From: Aedes albopictus
Taxonomy: Eukaryota; Arthropoda; Insecta; Diptera; Culicidae
NCBI RefSeq assembly: GCF_035046485.1
Contig: NC_085137.1
Coordinates: 498,128,536 to 498,192,535, forward strand
Direction of reading: 5' to 3'
Length of the DNA stretch: 64,000 nucleotides
Part shown: piece after piece, positions 23,560-34,758 of the stretch
How the letters are laid out: every line of letters begins with the position of its first letter
Numbering within the stretch: position 1 is the stretch's first letter
Translations under genes and position numbers: made by a program
Notes under the pieces: model-generated
What the model was told of the DNA's origin: nothing
What the model saw: the letters and a program-made list of their open reading frames with translations, nothing else
The model's database searches: none

Positions 23560-24522
23560 GGCATTTTTTTTTATTACCGTACGGGATTGGTCCGAAGGGT
23601 CTCAGATTTTCATGAAACTTTTTCCACAGGCAGGGCTAATGGATATATGAACAAAAACAATTGAGAAAAATTCAGGGTCGCCTATTTTCCCGGAAAATTC
23701 AAGTGGAAATTCTTTGTTTCCCCTTGACACTACTTACTTTGAAAAGTCATAACTCAAGAACGAAGCATCATAGAAACAAAGTTTTTTTTAGAAAATGAAA
23801 GCCAAAAAAAATATGAACTGGAAAAAGTTTTCCACAAAAATTTCCACAGTTGAGAAAATTCGTAAAGAAAAGCCGGGAAAACAATGCCCGAACTCGTAAA
23901 AAATATCAAAAAATCGCTGAAATTTTTGGAATGCACTTTTTTTCGATTTTGAGTTACGACAATTTTGTTGAAAAATGTCCAAATGTGTCATATAAGACTT
24001 TTCTTTGAAAAATCATAACTCAAGAACGAAAACTGGAAAACTTTTTCCAGTTGGCCTTAACTCTTAAACTTTTAAACTCTTAAACGAAAAAAAAATGCAT
24101 TCCAAAAATTTCAACGAATAAAGCTTACGAAATAACCTTATAAATAAATAAATATAAATAAATATTTTTTTTGAAAGTTTTCCACGAGTTCGGGCATTGT
24201 TTTTACGGCTTTTCTATACGAATTTTCCCAACTGTGGAATTTTTTTTCCAGTTCATTTTTTTTTTGGGATTTCTGAGAAAATTTGCTTTCATTTCCTAAA
24301 AAATTTTGTTTCTATGATGCTTCGTTCTTGAGTAATGATTTTTCAAGGTAAGTAGTGTCAGGGGAAAACAAAGAATTTCCACCTGAGTTTTCCGGGAAAA
24401 ATGGCGACCCTGATATTTTCTCTTTTTTTTTTGTTCATATATTCATGAGCCCAGCCTGTCGAAAAATGTTCATGAAAATCTGAGACCCTTCGGCCCAATT
24501 TGTACGATAATAAAAAAATGCC
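23560..24522. mobile_element. 0.96-kb foldback element (GGCCGAAGGGTCTCAGATTT family)
   Basis: The ends (CATTTTTT..TTATT and its complement) and the inner CGAAGGGTCTCAGATTTTCA pair over arms of about 300 bp. Phrases such as TCAAGAACGAAGCAT and GCCCGAACTCGT lie in both arms. The flanks CATGAAGG and CCATGAGG are similar but do not match well enough to call a duplication. No ORF is present. It is related to the rearranged copy at 11087. Confidence 0.8.
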
Positions 24523-25512
24523 CATGAGGTGATTTCGTGTTAGATAGTTACGTTACACAACCAAATAGGATCCATGAACCTCTTAACTTTCATGGGTCAC
24601 TTCATGATAGATTTCTGATAACAACACACAACCTTATATCTACACTTGCAATGTTGGTCTGTCACACTAAATAATGATACATTATGAATTATATTTACTA
24701 GTATTCTTCGAAGACTAGTAGGCAATGTTCAGTGCCTTTAAAACATTTAAGTTTGAACAAACTTTTTTGAAACTCAGTTTCAAGTGCAAGTTAACATTAT
24801 AAGTGCGCACCATGTGTACCACTTGTAATACATTGAAAGTTTGTAATTATCATTGTTTATATGATAGAATATACCTCCAGCAAACTTTGGTACATCGTAT
24901 GGAGGTGATCATTGCGATACACAAACGTGAGAGTGTTTTGAGTTATCAAATAATATTGAATAATATCAAGTAATCCTTAATAATCTTCACAACATGTGCA
25001 TTTCTTTGCATTAGTCGACCAAAACTCATAAGAATTGTTCAAAAAAGTACATTCCTGTATGTCTGCAAGCTGAATTATTGTTGTATTGTAGATTAATAGC
25101 ATTCATTCTTGCTTACAGATAGCCTCTGTAGTTTATGGAAAAATTTGCCTATTATATTAACAATGAAAAATAAACTCGCCCCATATAACCCTAAAATTGA
25201 TAAAACTCATGTCAAAATAAATTTCACATGTCTAAAACATCACAACAGCACAAACCAAGAAGCAAAACATGTGAAAATTTGGCGAAATTTCGAAGTTTCA
25301 GAATTAATTGCTAAGTGGATCTTTTTTTCTGTCATACCCAATTTTTAAGCAATTTTCACAATCTCATCAGAAATCATTTTATTCCTCAAAATCCAAATAT
25401 TTTTCAACACAGATTACTAAAACAATGTAAAATGGATGAAGTGCATTCATTGAAAGATATATTTTATCATTTTTGCATGTAGTTTTCATTAGAAACTGTA
25501 ATCACTATACCT
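24523..25512. other. AT-rich intergenic
   Basis: Apart from repeat phrases shared with 23070-23400, I see nothing. Open frames here are short and A/T driven. Confidence 0.4.
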
Positions 25513-25650
25513 ACCCAAGTAACAATTCCATCGCTGATTGGTTTTGTTTGATTTTTATTAATGTTTTATTATAGCAATAATTAAAACTCACAATTTTATG
25601 ACTGCTTTTATGAAAACCATTAATAAAATGTTTTATAGTATACTTGAAGA

Positions 25651-26309
25651 GGTGTCAGGCCATTCGGCCGAAGGTCATTAGGCCGAATGGTCATTAGGCC
25701 GAATGGTCATTAGGCCGAATGGTCATTAGGCCGAATGGTCATCAGGCCGAATGATCATTGGGTCTTCTTCTTGCCGTTACGTCCCCACTGAGACAAAGCC
25801 TGCTTCTCAGCTTAGTGTTCTATGAACACTTCCACAGTTATTAACTGAGAGCTTCCTCGGCAAATGACCATTTTGCATGTGTATATCGTGTGACAGGCAC
25901 GAAGATACTTTATTGATGCTGAATCTACTGATATTTTACCCATGAATTTTTCCTTCTTTTAAACATAGGCTGTTCTTTCTAGTATCATTGCTAAAATAGT
26001 TTTTGGCGCAGAAACTGCTGATATTCAATTCATAAATTTTTCCTTCTTTAAAACATAGGCTATTCTTTCTAGTTTCATTGTTAAAGTAGTTTTCGGCAAA
26101 AAATTTTTGGAAAAAGTAAAAACAACAGATCTCTTTACAGGCTCATAACGGCTGATTTTCAATTCGTCCTGATGACCATTCGGCCTAATGACCATTCGGC
26201 CTAATGACCATTCGGCCTAGTGACCATTCGGCCTAATGACCATTCGGCCTAATGACCTTCGGCCTAATGGCCTTCGGCCTAACGACCTTCGGCCTAATGA
26301 CCCAGCATC
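25651..26309. mobile_element. Foldback element with 16-bp tandem arrays at both ends, 9-bp target duplication
   Basis: The ends GGTGTCAGGCCATT and (complement) GATGCTGGGTCATT are imperfect terminal repeats. Next to them are about five tandem copies of GGCCGAATGGTCATTA (left, to ~25760) and about five copies of the complement plus three shortened ones (right, from 26168). ACTTGAAGA is duplicated exactly at 25642-25650 and 26310-26318. The interior holds a truncated copy of another repeat (25762-25915) and no ORF. Duplication length fits hAT- or P-like integration, but that is inference. Confidence 0.85.
25762..25915 (+). repeat. Truncated interspersed repeat (CTTGCCGTTACGTCCCCACT)
   Basis: This block, with GCCTGCTTCTCAGCTTAGTG and TTATTAACTGAGAGC, is a type I associate with highly repeated Aedes sequence. 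A decayed inverted piece (GCAGGATCTATCCCAGTTGG) is at 42145-42205. Here it lies inside the foldback at 25651. Confidence 0.6.
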
Positions 26310-27156
26310 ACTTGAAGATATCCATAAAGACAGATTTTAAGAGTAAACAAAACTTTCCGATATGTAAACCTTCTGGCAATCATTATTACCGCAATAAAAC
26401 TATTAAAACTTTCAACAGATGGCGATCCGTTCGATTAGTAACGACATCTGTTGGTGGAAAAGCAGAAACTACGACACTGCTAGGTTTATTGCGGTCATCA
26501 TAAAAGTAAACTTGCTTTCGTTTTATTTTCGTTGATTATGGTCGTCGCCATATTGTAGAATCAGCTTACGTGAATGAAAAATAGTTAATTTTGCTTAAAT
26601 TAGCAATGAATTGGTAGTTTGCAACCATTTTCATAACATGCTCACATAAATAAACTCTCTCTGCTGAGTTTTCTTGTGATTCGAGATAGTTTTACTAAAT
26701 TCACAAATTGATTTATTTCATTCCAAGATAGTAATATTCACTATTTCCGAAGCGCATTAATTTTATGATTCTGCAACCCCAATATTCACGGTAAATTCGA
26801 ATGCGCATAAGCCTACCAGCACAATAACTACTAAAATACTACTTTGAAATAATCGCTTTCTACTTACGAATGATGTAGAAGCTTCTCTGCATCTTGAGCT
26901 GTCATAGTTTTTGTTGAAAAAAAAACAACAACAATCAAGAATGGGAAATATTTCAACTAGGTTTTAAAACGGGTTTATTGCTACTCTTAATGGGGTTTAC
27001 AAAACCTCTCCGAGAGTGGTCCACTTAGCCGGAAGATGCTCTTAAAGAGGTTATCAACAGGTTTAGATGTGTGATTTAGTTTTATTGCATGTTTTATAAA
27101 ATTGGTCATGAAGATCTCTTGTAGAGCCGAACAAAACTTAAAATGTTACTTGGGTA

Positions 27157-28022
27157 TGTTGGATCTTTTTTTGTGCCGGTCTCTGTACATAGAAAAACTC
27201 TATAATAAGGCATAGAAAAATTCCGGCTTCAAAAGGCAAAGTGAATTCCACTACTTTGTTATTTTTATCAACTTCATTCATCTTCATAAAGACTCTTTTT
27301 TTTTAATTTTTTTATATATATATTTCTGTCACAATATTGTTTTGAATCTGTCCGATAGGCTGATGACTATTCGCGAAGCTCTCAAATTGTTCTTAAGATT
27401 TGCATGAACGCGTCTTTTGATGGTGTTTTATAATGAATGAATAAAAGATAGAAAATCATATTTTTAAATCTGTTTTAAACGGCACTTGAATGCACCTGCA
27501 GGCACCCTCTTCAGGAATACTGCAGCCTCACCACATCTACTCCAGCGAGTAAATCCTCAACAACCTGTGTCATTGCTACCGGGCAGCTTCTACCTCTCCA
27601 AACAAACGCCCTCTACTATCGACAAAACAAACAAAGCTCCTCCGCCGACTGACTGACTGGAGGAACGAAACGACACAAAGAACCAACCAAATTTCATCCT
27701 CGTCCTCGTCACCGTCATACAAATGAAGCTATTTGCTCAGGCTGACGACTCGCTTTCGTCGTCCATCTTCTAGTTCCAGCAAGATTTTGTTTTTTTTTTT
27801 TGTATTTCTTCTTTCGCAACCAAAAGTGCGCCGTTCATCTCTCATTGTTTCCCATGTATGAAAAATGGGGCAAAAACTTGGACGACTCCCATGATCCAGC
27901 AGCGTTCTTCTGTGTGACGCAGCTTTCCACACCTGAGTTTTCCACTGGCGGCGTTGGAAATGCTGATGCTTTCGCCGTAACCAGCAGCTTGTAGCATTCC
28001 TTCTTCTCATTGTTGTTTGGTG
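27157..28022. other. Complex sequence, no gene proven
   Basis: From 27480 on, composition becomes more balanced, and short GC-rich words suggest host unique sequence. The frames at 27729-28091 (minus) and 27800-27994 (plus) show no recognisable domain. Confidence 0.35.
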
Positions 28023-28155
28023 TAGGGATGTGCGATATTCAATATCTTGGTTGAATTCCACTGATGCACGAAATTCGGTTAGATATGGCATTTTCTGATT
28101 AACTTTACGATCTGTGACAAAATGTTATTAATTAAATTAATATCGCACAGCTCTA
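28023..28155. mobile_element. 133-bp MITE candidate (TAGRG.TGTGCGATATT ends)
   Basis: TAGGGATGTGCGATATT at the left and the complement of TAGAGCTGTGCGATATT at the right form 17-bp terminal repeats with two differences. The TAGRG start resembles hAT ends. No matching 8-bp flanking duplication is visible, so the superfamily is uncertain. Confidence 0.65.
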
Positions 28156-29836
28156 TCCATGGAACATCCCAAGAGAACATGAGATGAAAGTTTCCTCACA
28201 CCCAAATTCTCTTCTGGTTATATAAACATTAACGAGTTTTCCCTTTTCTCTACATGCGAAACGGATGGAATCCAACCCGCAATCATCACTATTTGTACTA
28301 GAGAATAAATACAAGAAACAGATTAACCTTTAGAAGACATAAGGTGGGTTTAGACGCTGCATAAATCAATTCGAAACAGTTTTTTCCTCCCTGAATATGT
28401 ATGAAGATTCGCTCCGCTGATTTTAGCTTTAATTATAGATGATGTTGCCTTACGAGTTTCGACTAACGCCTCCCACGATGATCCGCTTTCAGCGAAAAGG
28501 GTCAATTAATCCACTCTAGTTTAGCTCCAATTAGTTCCCATCCCTCACAACCAGCTGCTCAACCAGGATCTTTGTTATTCTACGCACTACCCCCGCAACA
28601 CTAACACTGCATCCACTTGGTCGTCCTTTGTGACCCTCAGCTTTTCCCACCATCACTCATCCCCTCCAGCCACCGGATCCGGTTCCGGAAACTTCGCCAT
28701 CACTATCACTCTCATTATCCACTTTTTCACTTTCGCCACATTCCATCATCGGCCGAGGTGCCACCCATTTTCCCACACCCAACCAAAAGAAAAATACAGA
28801 TTTTCCTCGTCACTTTCCTCTTCGTTTTCTTCCGTCTAACTTTCTCGGAATCTGCCCTGCCCAGCTGCAGGGGCGTAATCCCATTCGCTTATCACACCGA
28901 ACCGCGCGGTAGCTAAATCTCAATCGCTGATTGCGGAGGTCCGTCAAGTTGGAATCCTTTCATCCTAACCCATCGAACCGAAATTCCTCCCCAAATGCAC
29001 ACGCACCGACCGTCGTTCAAAACCGAAACCTAGAGAAACCGGGATGCCCCCCCGCAGAACGCACGGAACACACGCAAAAGAACGCAACGCGCCAAACCGC
29101 CAGACGCCAAGCCGTACCGAAACTGACTGACTTGATTTTGGGCACCTTGGACAGTGTGGAGCCCGCGCAGCAGCAGCAGCAGTAGGTACGAGATCCTCTG
29201 GCTAGAGCTTTACTGGCTGGGGGCGGCGGTGGTGTGGGACGTCTGGGGAATTCTATCATGTGGCTAACATCCTATACGGCGAGGGACGGATGGGCGAATG
29301 CATTGGTGGGTGTCCCTTCTGTAAGGATGTGTCATGCGGCAGGAACTCACGAGAGAAGGATTCATTTAGAGATACAGGAGAAAGTTAATGGAGGATGGTA
29401 TGCAGTCGAGTCTTAAAATGTTTTGATTATTCTTAAATTGTGTTGAATGTATTCAATATTTATCGTCGACTTTTTATCGTTTTCTTTCGTTTTTATACTT
29501 TTCTCTCTTTCCTATCTTGTTCAAGATTTGCTGTTATAATTACTGACATAACTTTCGTTATGTTTTCCTAAATTTATTAAGGTTATTCGTTTTTTTTTTC
29601 AATTTATAATGGTTTTCAAATTTATATTTTGTTACTTTTTTTTGTTTCTTATTTTTATTTGCTATTGTTTTTTCTCGATTTTGAATGATTTCACAAGTTT
29701 ACTAAAAAAATAAAAGATAAAAACTTCTATTAACGACCAACATTTTTCAAACATAAACACGTGATTTGCAATGCGTAGTGTACCTAGCATAAGTTGAAAT
29801 CATTATTGGATTAAGTGCGGAGTCTCTGGCAAAGTT
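28156..29836. other. Complex, partly GC-rich segment with CAG tract; possible 5' gene region
   Basis: Between 28560 and 29400 the sequence is C- and CA-rich with good complexity, unlike the flanking AT-rich DNA. Five CAG codons at 29168-29182 end an 84-codon open frame (28931-29185), immediately followed by TAG and GTACGAG. A splice donor AG|GTACGA at 29185/29186 is possible, so this might be a 5' untranslated or first exon. I see no protein family, and the region after 29420 is AT-rich and empty. Confidence 0.25.
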
Positions 29837-29892
29837 TTTTTTTTGTCTTTATTTTTGAGATTTTCAGCCCTAGGCTGATTCATCTCATATAT
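29837..29892 (-). mobile_element. 56-bp micro-insertion (hairpin + AATAAA + A-tail), copy 1
   Basis: Read on the minus strand: GAGATGAATCAGCC, TAGGGCTG, AAAATCTC, then AATAAAGAC and a poly-A run. It is flanked by the 9-bp repeat GGCAAAGTT (29828-29836 and 29893-29901), so it inserted by target-primed reverse transcription or a similar process. Stems GAGAT/ATCTC and CAGCC/GGCTG form a hairpin just before the AATAAA. Copy 2 is at 50608-50663. Confidence 0.8.
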
Positions 29893-30900
29893 GGCAAAGT
29901 TAATCAGGACATCAAGAGCTATACTATAGTAACTAGTTGATTCTAAGTTTATCCGCTAGGTAGCGCTAGTGAGTCTAAGAAATTCTAAACTGCTGTGTCT
30001 CGAGAATCATACCACATAGATGAATTTAGTCTTCGGCAAGGTTGATCAGGACATCAAAAACTATCCGATAAAGAACTAGTTGATTCAAGGTTTATCCACT
30101 AGGTGGCGCTAGTGAGTCCTAAAAAAATCGAAACTTCTGTATCTCGAGAATCAGACCACTTAGAAGATTTTCGTCTTCGGCAAAGTTTATCACGCTATCA
30201 AGAGCTATCTAAACTAATAGATTGTAGGTTTATCCGCCAGGTGGTACTAGTTTATCTGCTGTATATCGAGAATCACATCACATAGAAAATTTTCATCTGT
30301 TGAAAAGTTGATCAGGTCCGTTGATAATCTAGTTTAACCTGAATATATCCACTATGTAACGCAAGTAAATGTTAACCTCCCTCGTACATTAGCTGACGCT
30401 CACCACGCTGACGTAGTGTAAGCTCAGTATGCTTGTCTGGGTCGTAATGGTCACAATGCATGACTAGGGTTAAAAATTCTAAACGTATGTATCTTCCGAA
30501 TCAGACTCCATAGAAGAATTTTGTCTTCGGCAAAGTTGATCAGGCAGGATGCTCTTGATGGTCGATAATTTACTAGTTGAATCTAGGTTTATTCGCTAGG
30601 TGGCGCTGGTAAGTCTTGGAACTAATAAACTGCTGTATCTCGAAAACCAGACCACATAGAAGAATCTCGTCTTCGGTAAAGTTGATCAGAACATCAAGAA
30701 AGGTCTTAGAAATTATGCTTGAATATTTATTCTTGGCATAGGTGATTAGGTCATCAAAAGCAATCCGATAATAAATTATAATTCGAAAGGCACCATACTG
30801 AGTATAAGAAATTGTATCTCGAAAATCAGATCACATAGATGAATTTCATTTCAGGGATAGCTGATCAAGACTTCCAAATTATGAACTTATTAATTTTGAG
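29893..30900 (+). repeat. Tandem array, ~140-bp diverged units
   Basis: The phrase TTCGGCAAAGTTGATCAGG and variants recur at about 29893, 30034, 30173, 30303, 30528 and 30672, with degraded units after that. Each unit also carries TAGGTGGCGCTAGT and CTGTATCTCGAGAATCAGA. Spacing is 130-145 bp, except for one ~225-bp interval that contains about 90 bp of unrelated sequence (30355-30470). The first visible unit is broken by the 56-bp micro-insertion. Confidence 0.85.
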
Positions 30901-31700
30901 ATGTCAGCTAAACTGGCTCAGATATCAATGATAAGTCTTTTATCACTTTAAATTGAGGCTGTTGCATCGCTTTACCGTTGTGTTTAAAATTTCTCATCAT
31001 AGACGTTGTAGAAGCCAGTGTTAGAGCTTTCAAAAAATTCAAAGAATCTTTTCAAAAGATATTGATGATTTTCTATAAAATAGGAAATTTTCACCCAACA
31101 TTTTTTTGAATTCTATAAACAACACGTCTCTATTGTTTTATATGTTTTGGAATGATATTTATTCTAAATTCTTTTATTTTTGCCTTAAACTGTACGGTAT
31201 GTCCCATAAAAATGTAAAAGTGCATTTATCTATTGGATTATATAGTCAAGACACTTATTTAAGGACAAACATCTTGAAATCCCGCTTCAACAGTGCACTT
31301 CAAATGCACAAATCTCAAGAAGCAAGCTTCACACAACAGTGCATTTCATTATTCTGTTCTTGCTCACTCGTAATAAGCTCAAAATAAGAAGATCAGGTGC
31401 GCTGGTTTTGTTTACGAAGAGATTTGTGCCCTCAAATCGTGAGTAGGTACCAAAGTCGGCCATTGTGGTGGCACTTTTGGGATTCTAACAAGACTGTCCT
31501 TAACAATGACATAGAAACATTTCATGATTTCCATCATAAACCTTTGAAAATGAAATTTTATTGCAAGAACAGCACTTTCATAGCTAGACAAGGTATGTAG
31601 GCGTCCGTTGGTGATTTTTATAAGTAAGAAAATTTACTGTCTTTTAAATTATGGTATATTTACTGAAAATTGTAGAGTATGACAAATAAAAAAATCCATC
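30901..31700. other. AT-rich intergenic
   Basis: No gene is seen. The plus-strand frames at 31106-31387 and 31397-31600 are short and without recognisable motifs. Confidence 0.35.
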
Positions 31701-31701
31701 T

Positions 31702-31740
31702 TGTACCGACATTTCGAACCCTCTAAGTAGAATATAATAT
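31702..31740 (+). repeat. Short shared repeat, copy 1
   Basis: ATCTTGTACCGACATTTCGA and the following CCCTCTAAGTAGAATA recur with small changes at 34712-34752. This is probably the edge of an old dispersed element. Confidence 0.5.
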
Positions 31741-31789
31741 GCTTTGAAAAAAGTTTGACTAATTTAAAATTATTAATAAGAAAAAAAGT

Positions 31790-32570
31790 TACAGCGGTTT
31801 CATTTATTTTATGATTTTGTTACTGAATTGGTTTAATTTTAATATGCTTCCCATTACTTTTTCAATTTATTGCCGGTTATTTTGTCACTTCCTTTCAAGA
31901 CATATTCATGTTGAAATTAGAGAGAATTAAAATAAACTAGAACTACCATCTCGAATTTTAAAACAATGTTATTTTTTTCGATATCAAGGATGCTTTTCAA
32001 TACTGGCTGAGCAAGCACTAGAATAGAATAGAATAGAAATAGAATGTTAAAATTTCCGATATTTTGGTGTTATTTTAGAAAAAAAAACTAAACGCTATTA
32101 TTTTCATCTTTGTAAACAATTCGAGTCAAGTCAAGTACAAGACACTGAAAACGACCTTACAGTTGAGTTCGAAATACGTATCTGTCAAAGGATGCAAATT
32201 CTTAGTGGAATTCAAAGGAACAGTACTTAACACAATTTTCTTTTTACTATTAGGTTATGTAAAAAAAATTCAAAGCTTATCATATAAGTCACGAACGCTC
32301 AAAATTTCAATGCAATTAGTTCATTGAATCTGGAAATATTACAGTTCAAAGTTGGCAATTGGATAATTATGACTCTTTCTATAATCTTTGTAATTTCATG
32401 TAGAATAGTCCAATCTTCCCCAAATTTGGATCATCGATACACACTTAGTTGATCAACTTACAGTTTAAATTTTAGATTGTTTGATACACTTTCAAAAAGT
32501 TACAGCTATTTGACCATTTTTTGAAATGTGAAAATTTTACCTGTTCCGATCATTTTGTCTATCCCCTGTA
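31790..32570. mobile_element. CAGGGGATAG foldback family, copy C, interrupted
   Basis: The right terminus (TTTGTCTATCCCCTG then TA) and right arm match copy A at 19834. Upstream, 31850-31975 matches the centre of copy A in inverted order (TTATTGCCGG.TATTTTGTC). Between these lies about 230 bp of foreign sequence, including the 32120-32233 repeat. The left arm is missing. Confidence 0.7.
32120..32233 (-). repeat. Interspersed ~115-bp repeat, copy 2
   Basis: Inverted homologue of 16775-16890. It runs from TCGAGTCAAGTCAAGTACAA through GTCAAAGGATGCAAATTCTT to GTACTTAAC. It lies inside foldback copy C and so inserted after it. Confidence 0.8.
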
Positions 32571-32604
32571 TCTTTTACTGGTAAAAGAATTCAAGAATAA
32601 TAAA

Positions 32605-32664
32605 AAGGGACAGGAGAATCAGAAATTCGCAATGGTTTTTACGCCATTTTCACATGTTGGTCTA
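32605..32664. mobile_element. Solo end of the TAGACCAACATTTG MITE family
   Basis: GCAATGGTTTTTACGCC followed by TTTTCACATGTTGGTCTAAG matches the right end of the element at 11816-12051. No partner end is visible nearby, so it is a truncated copy. Confidence 0.65.
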
Positions 32665-32793
32665 AGTGTTATATGACAATAAAGAATTATGATTTCAAAC
32701 TATTTAAAAATATGACTAGTAAACTTACTAGAATTTTTTTGTTATTAATTTCCATCTCAAAGAACCACCCTAGTTAAAAATAAATGAACCACC

Positions 32794-32796
<3 letters not shown>

Positions 32797-32864
<68 letters not shown>
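32797..32864. repeat. (AT)34 microsatellite
   Basis: A pure alternating AT tract of 68 bp. The flanks share GAACCACC words on both sides (32787 and 32951), so it may lie within a small dispersed element. Confidence 0.95.
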
Positions 32865-32869
<5 letters not shown>

Positions 32870-33150
32870 ATTGAAAATGACTTACGGTTATATAAGAGAT
32901 TTTTTGATACTTTTTTTTAATATTTTCTACAAAAAAGACCACCTTAATGCAAAATAAGTGAACCACCCTAACGAAATATGAGATAAAGTATGCTAGCAGT
33001 TACCAACGATGATATAAGACATGTTCCAGTACTATTGCCATGAATATTTCAGCAACTAAATTCAAATCCTCCATTTCAAAATCCAAAAGTGATTTTTTTT
33101 TTCAAAAAAAATTTTTTAAGATAACACCAGATCTCGACGTGTCATGCACT

Positions 33151-33480
33151 TTTAAGGCGAAACTGGATCCATTTCTTCACTTTTTGGTTTTTGTTTTTTT
33201 TTTATAAAATAATGAAGCAATATTTTCAAAAACAGCTTTCGTGCACATGTAGAATATGGATCAAATTTTTTCCAGATTGAAAATGTTTTTAGTTTTTGCA
33301 GAAACCATTTTTAAACAAAATTTCACAAAAAAATGGTCTGGAAAAAAATCAGGAGATACCTTGATCCACACTCTACATGTGCACGAAAACCGATTTTGAA
33401 AATATTGCTTCGTTATTTTATAAAAAATCAGAAACTAAAAAAAAATGAGAAAATGCTTCCAGTTTCGCCTTAAGGCATTT
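33151..33480. mobile_element. ~330-bp foldback / near-palindrome
   Basis: The arms at about 33151-33285 and 33340-33478 pair through TTAAGGCGAAACTGGA, AAGCAATATTTTCAAAA and CGTGCACATGTAGA. The short central region contains no ORF. Boundaries beyond TTAAGGCG are not resolved. Confidence 0.75.
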
Positions 33481-33737
33481 GGCATAAAATAAAATGATTT
33501 CGAAATTTCCATGTATCCCTATACATGGATATTTTTCGTGTTTCAAAACTGCCAAAGTTCGAGGAGACGAAACTTTTGAGCGCTACCCGTTTTTGAAATT
33601 CGAAAAGTCGATTTTCATTGGCATGTATGATGCATCAAACTGTTTTTAAATATACGTATTTGTGTCCATCATAAACGTTGATTTATGAGCATGAGCCTTC
33701 ATTAGCAAGAATTTTTTGTTATTTTCAAGTTATCTCG
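33481..33737. other. Intergenic between two foldbacks
   Basis: Contains a small CATGTAT..ATACATG hairpin (33511-33530) and nothing else of note. Confidence 0.35.
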
Positions 33738-34190
33738 AGCAGAAGAAAATATCAAAAGCATAATAACAAATGTTATTTTGACTTAATAACTGTATAATAG
33801 AACCAGTAATTTTTATGTTATTAGCATAACATATTATGTTACAAACTTGTCTGTCATAAGCGGCAATAACATGTTTTGTTAGACCAATCACAACTTAATA
33901 ACAGGTAATTTTTGAACTTGTTACTGTTGTGTTATTGTTCATCACACATTTGTACATTCTCTATAGTAGAATAATAACTAAACTTGTTCTACAATAAAAT
34001 ATATTATTTAAATGTTATCTTGTGGCCATATCCCCATAACTTGAACATAACAAAATAAGATTGCCCAACAAAACATGTTATTAAAAAGATATATTTTGAT
34101 ACGTTAACAATAACAAATTATGATATAAAAACAGGTTATGTGATTCTTTTGTTACCAATTTGCTATTCTCCTCTGCTCGGGATAAGCTTT
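33738..34190. mobile_element. 0.45-kb MITE (YCCGAGCAG ends)
   Basis: The left end CTCGAGCAGAAGAAAATATC pairs with the complement of the right end, CCCGAGCAGAGGAGAATAGC. The interior repeats AATAACA/TGTTATT many times. No ORF is present. I found no certain target duplication. Confidence 0.7.
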
Positions 34191-34758
34191 ATTTTTATAA
34201 ATTATTGGCTGATCTATCTTATACATGGCTTTTAAAATATGTCACTTTTTTATTGTTTTTTTTTTTCCTAAGCATCCGATATTGTTTTCAAACACATGGG
34301 CGTTTTTAAGAGTACACATTTCTGCGTGATTTCCATGTGTTCAAAAATTTCCATCCCAATTCGTTAACCTCAAAAAAATTTAAGAAAAAAAATATTTTTT
34401 TTAGAAATTGTGGGCAATTATGAGGCATCGCATATACGTAACCATTTAATATTTTGAAAAAAAATTGAGATATCCTGTATGATAACCAGCTCCTTAGTGT
34501 AGTTTTATCTTAAAAGGATGGCTTCATTATTAATATTGCATCAATAATTATTAGAAAACGTGAAAAAATAATTTTCGACTTTTTTAAGGGACATACAATG
34601 ATACACACATTTAAATAAAATGAGGGGCCCAAATGCAAAGGGGTGTAAGTTTTCAATTTTCAATTTTAAGCTGAACATATCAAATAATTCTTCAGATATA
34701 ATAGTTTTTCGTGATCTTGTACCAACTTTTCGAACCCTCTAAGCAGAATACCGTCTCT
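34191..34758. other. AT-rich intergenic
   Basis: No gene is seen. It includes copy 2 (34712-34752) of the short repeat at 31702. Confidence 0.35.

Larger units (their letters stand above)
25513..27156. mobile_element. 1.64-kb inverted-repeat element (TACCCAAGTAACA ends)
   Basis: TACCCAAGTAACA at 25513 is matched by TGTTACTTGGGTA ending at 27156. No transposase ORF is seen, so it is non-autonomous. The outer ends pair only briefly, and they may belong to separate copies. It contains the nested foldback at 25651-26309, and a local inverted repeat at about 26380-26510 with CAACAGATG facing CATCTGTTG. Confidence 0.55.

Noticed and set aside
25651..25762. CRISPR-like array of 16-bp repeats
   Set aside because: Repeats are directly adjacent with no spacers, are mirrored at the other end of an element with a target duplication, and the genome is eukaryotic.
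27729..29259. Several overlapping frames in the GC-richer block
   Set aside because: No frame is consistently protein-like and no domain is recognised. Only the composition and a possible splice donor are kept as a weak feature.
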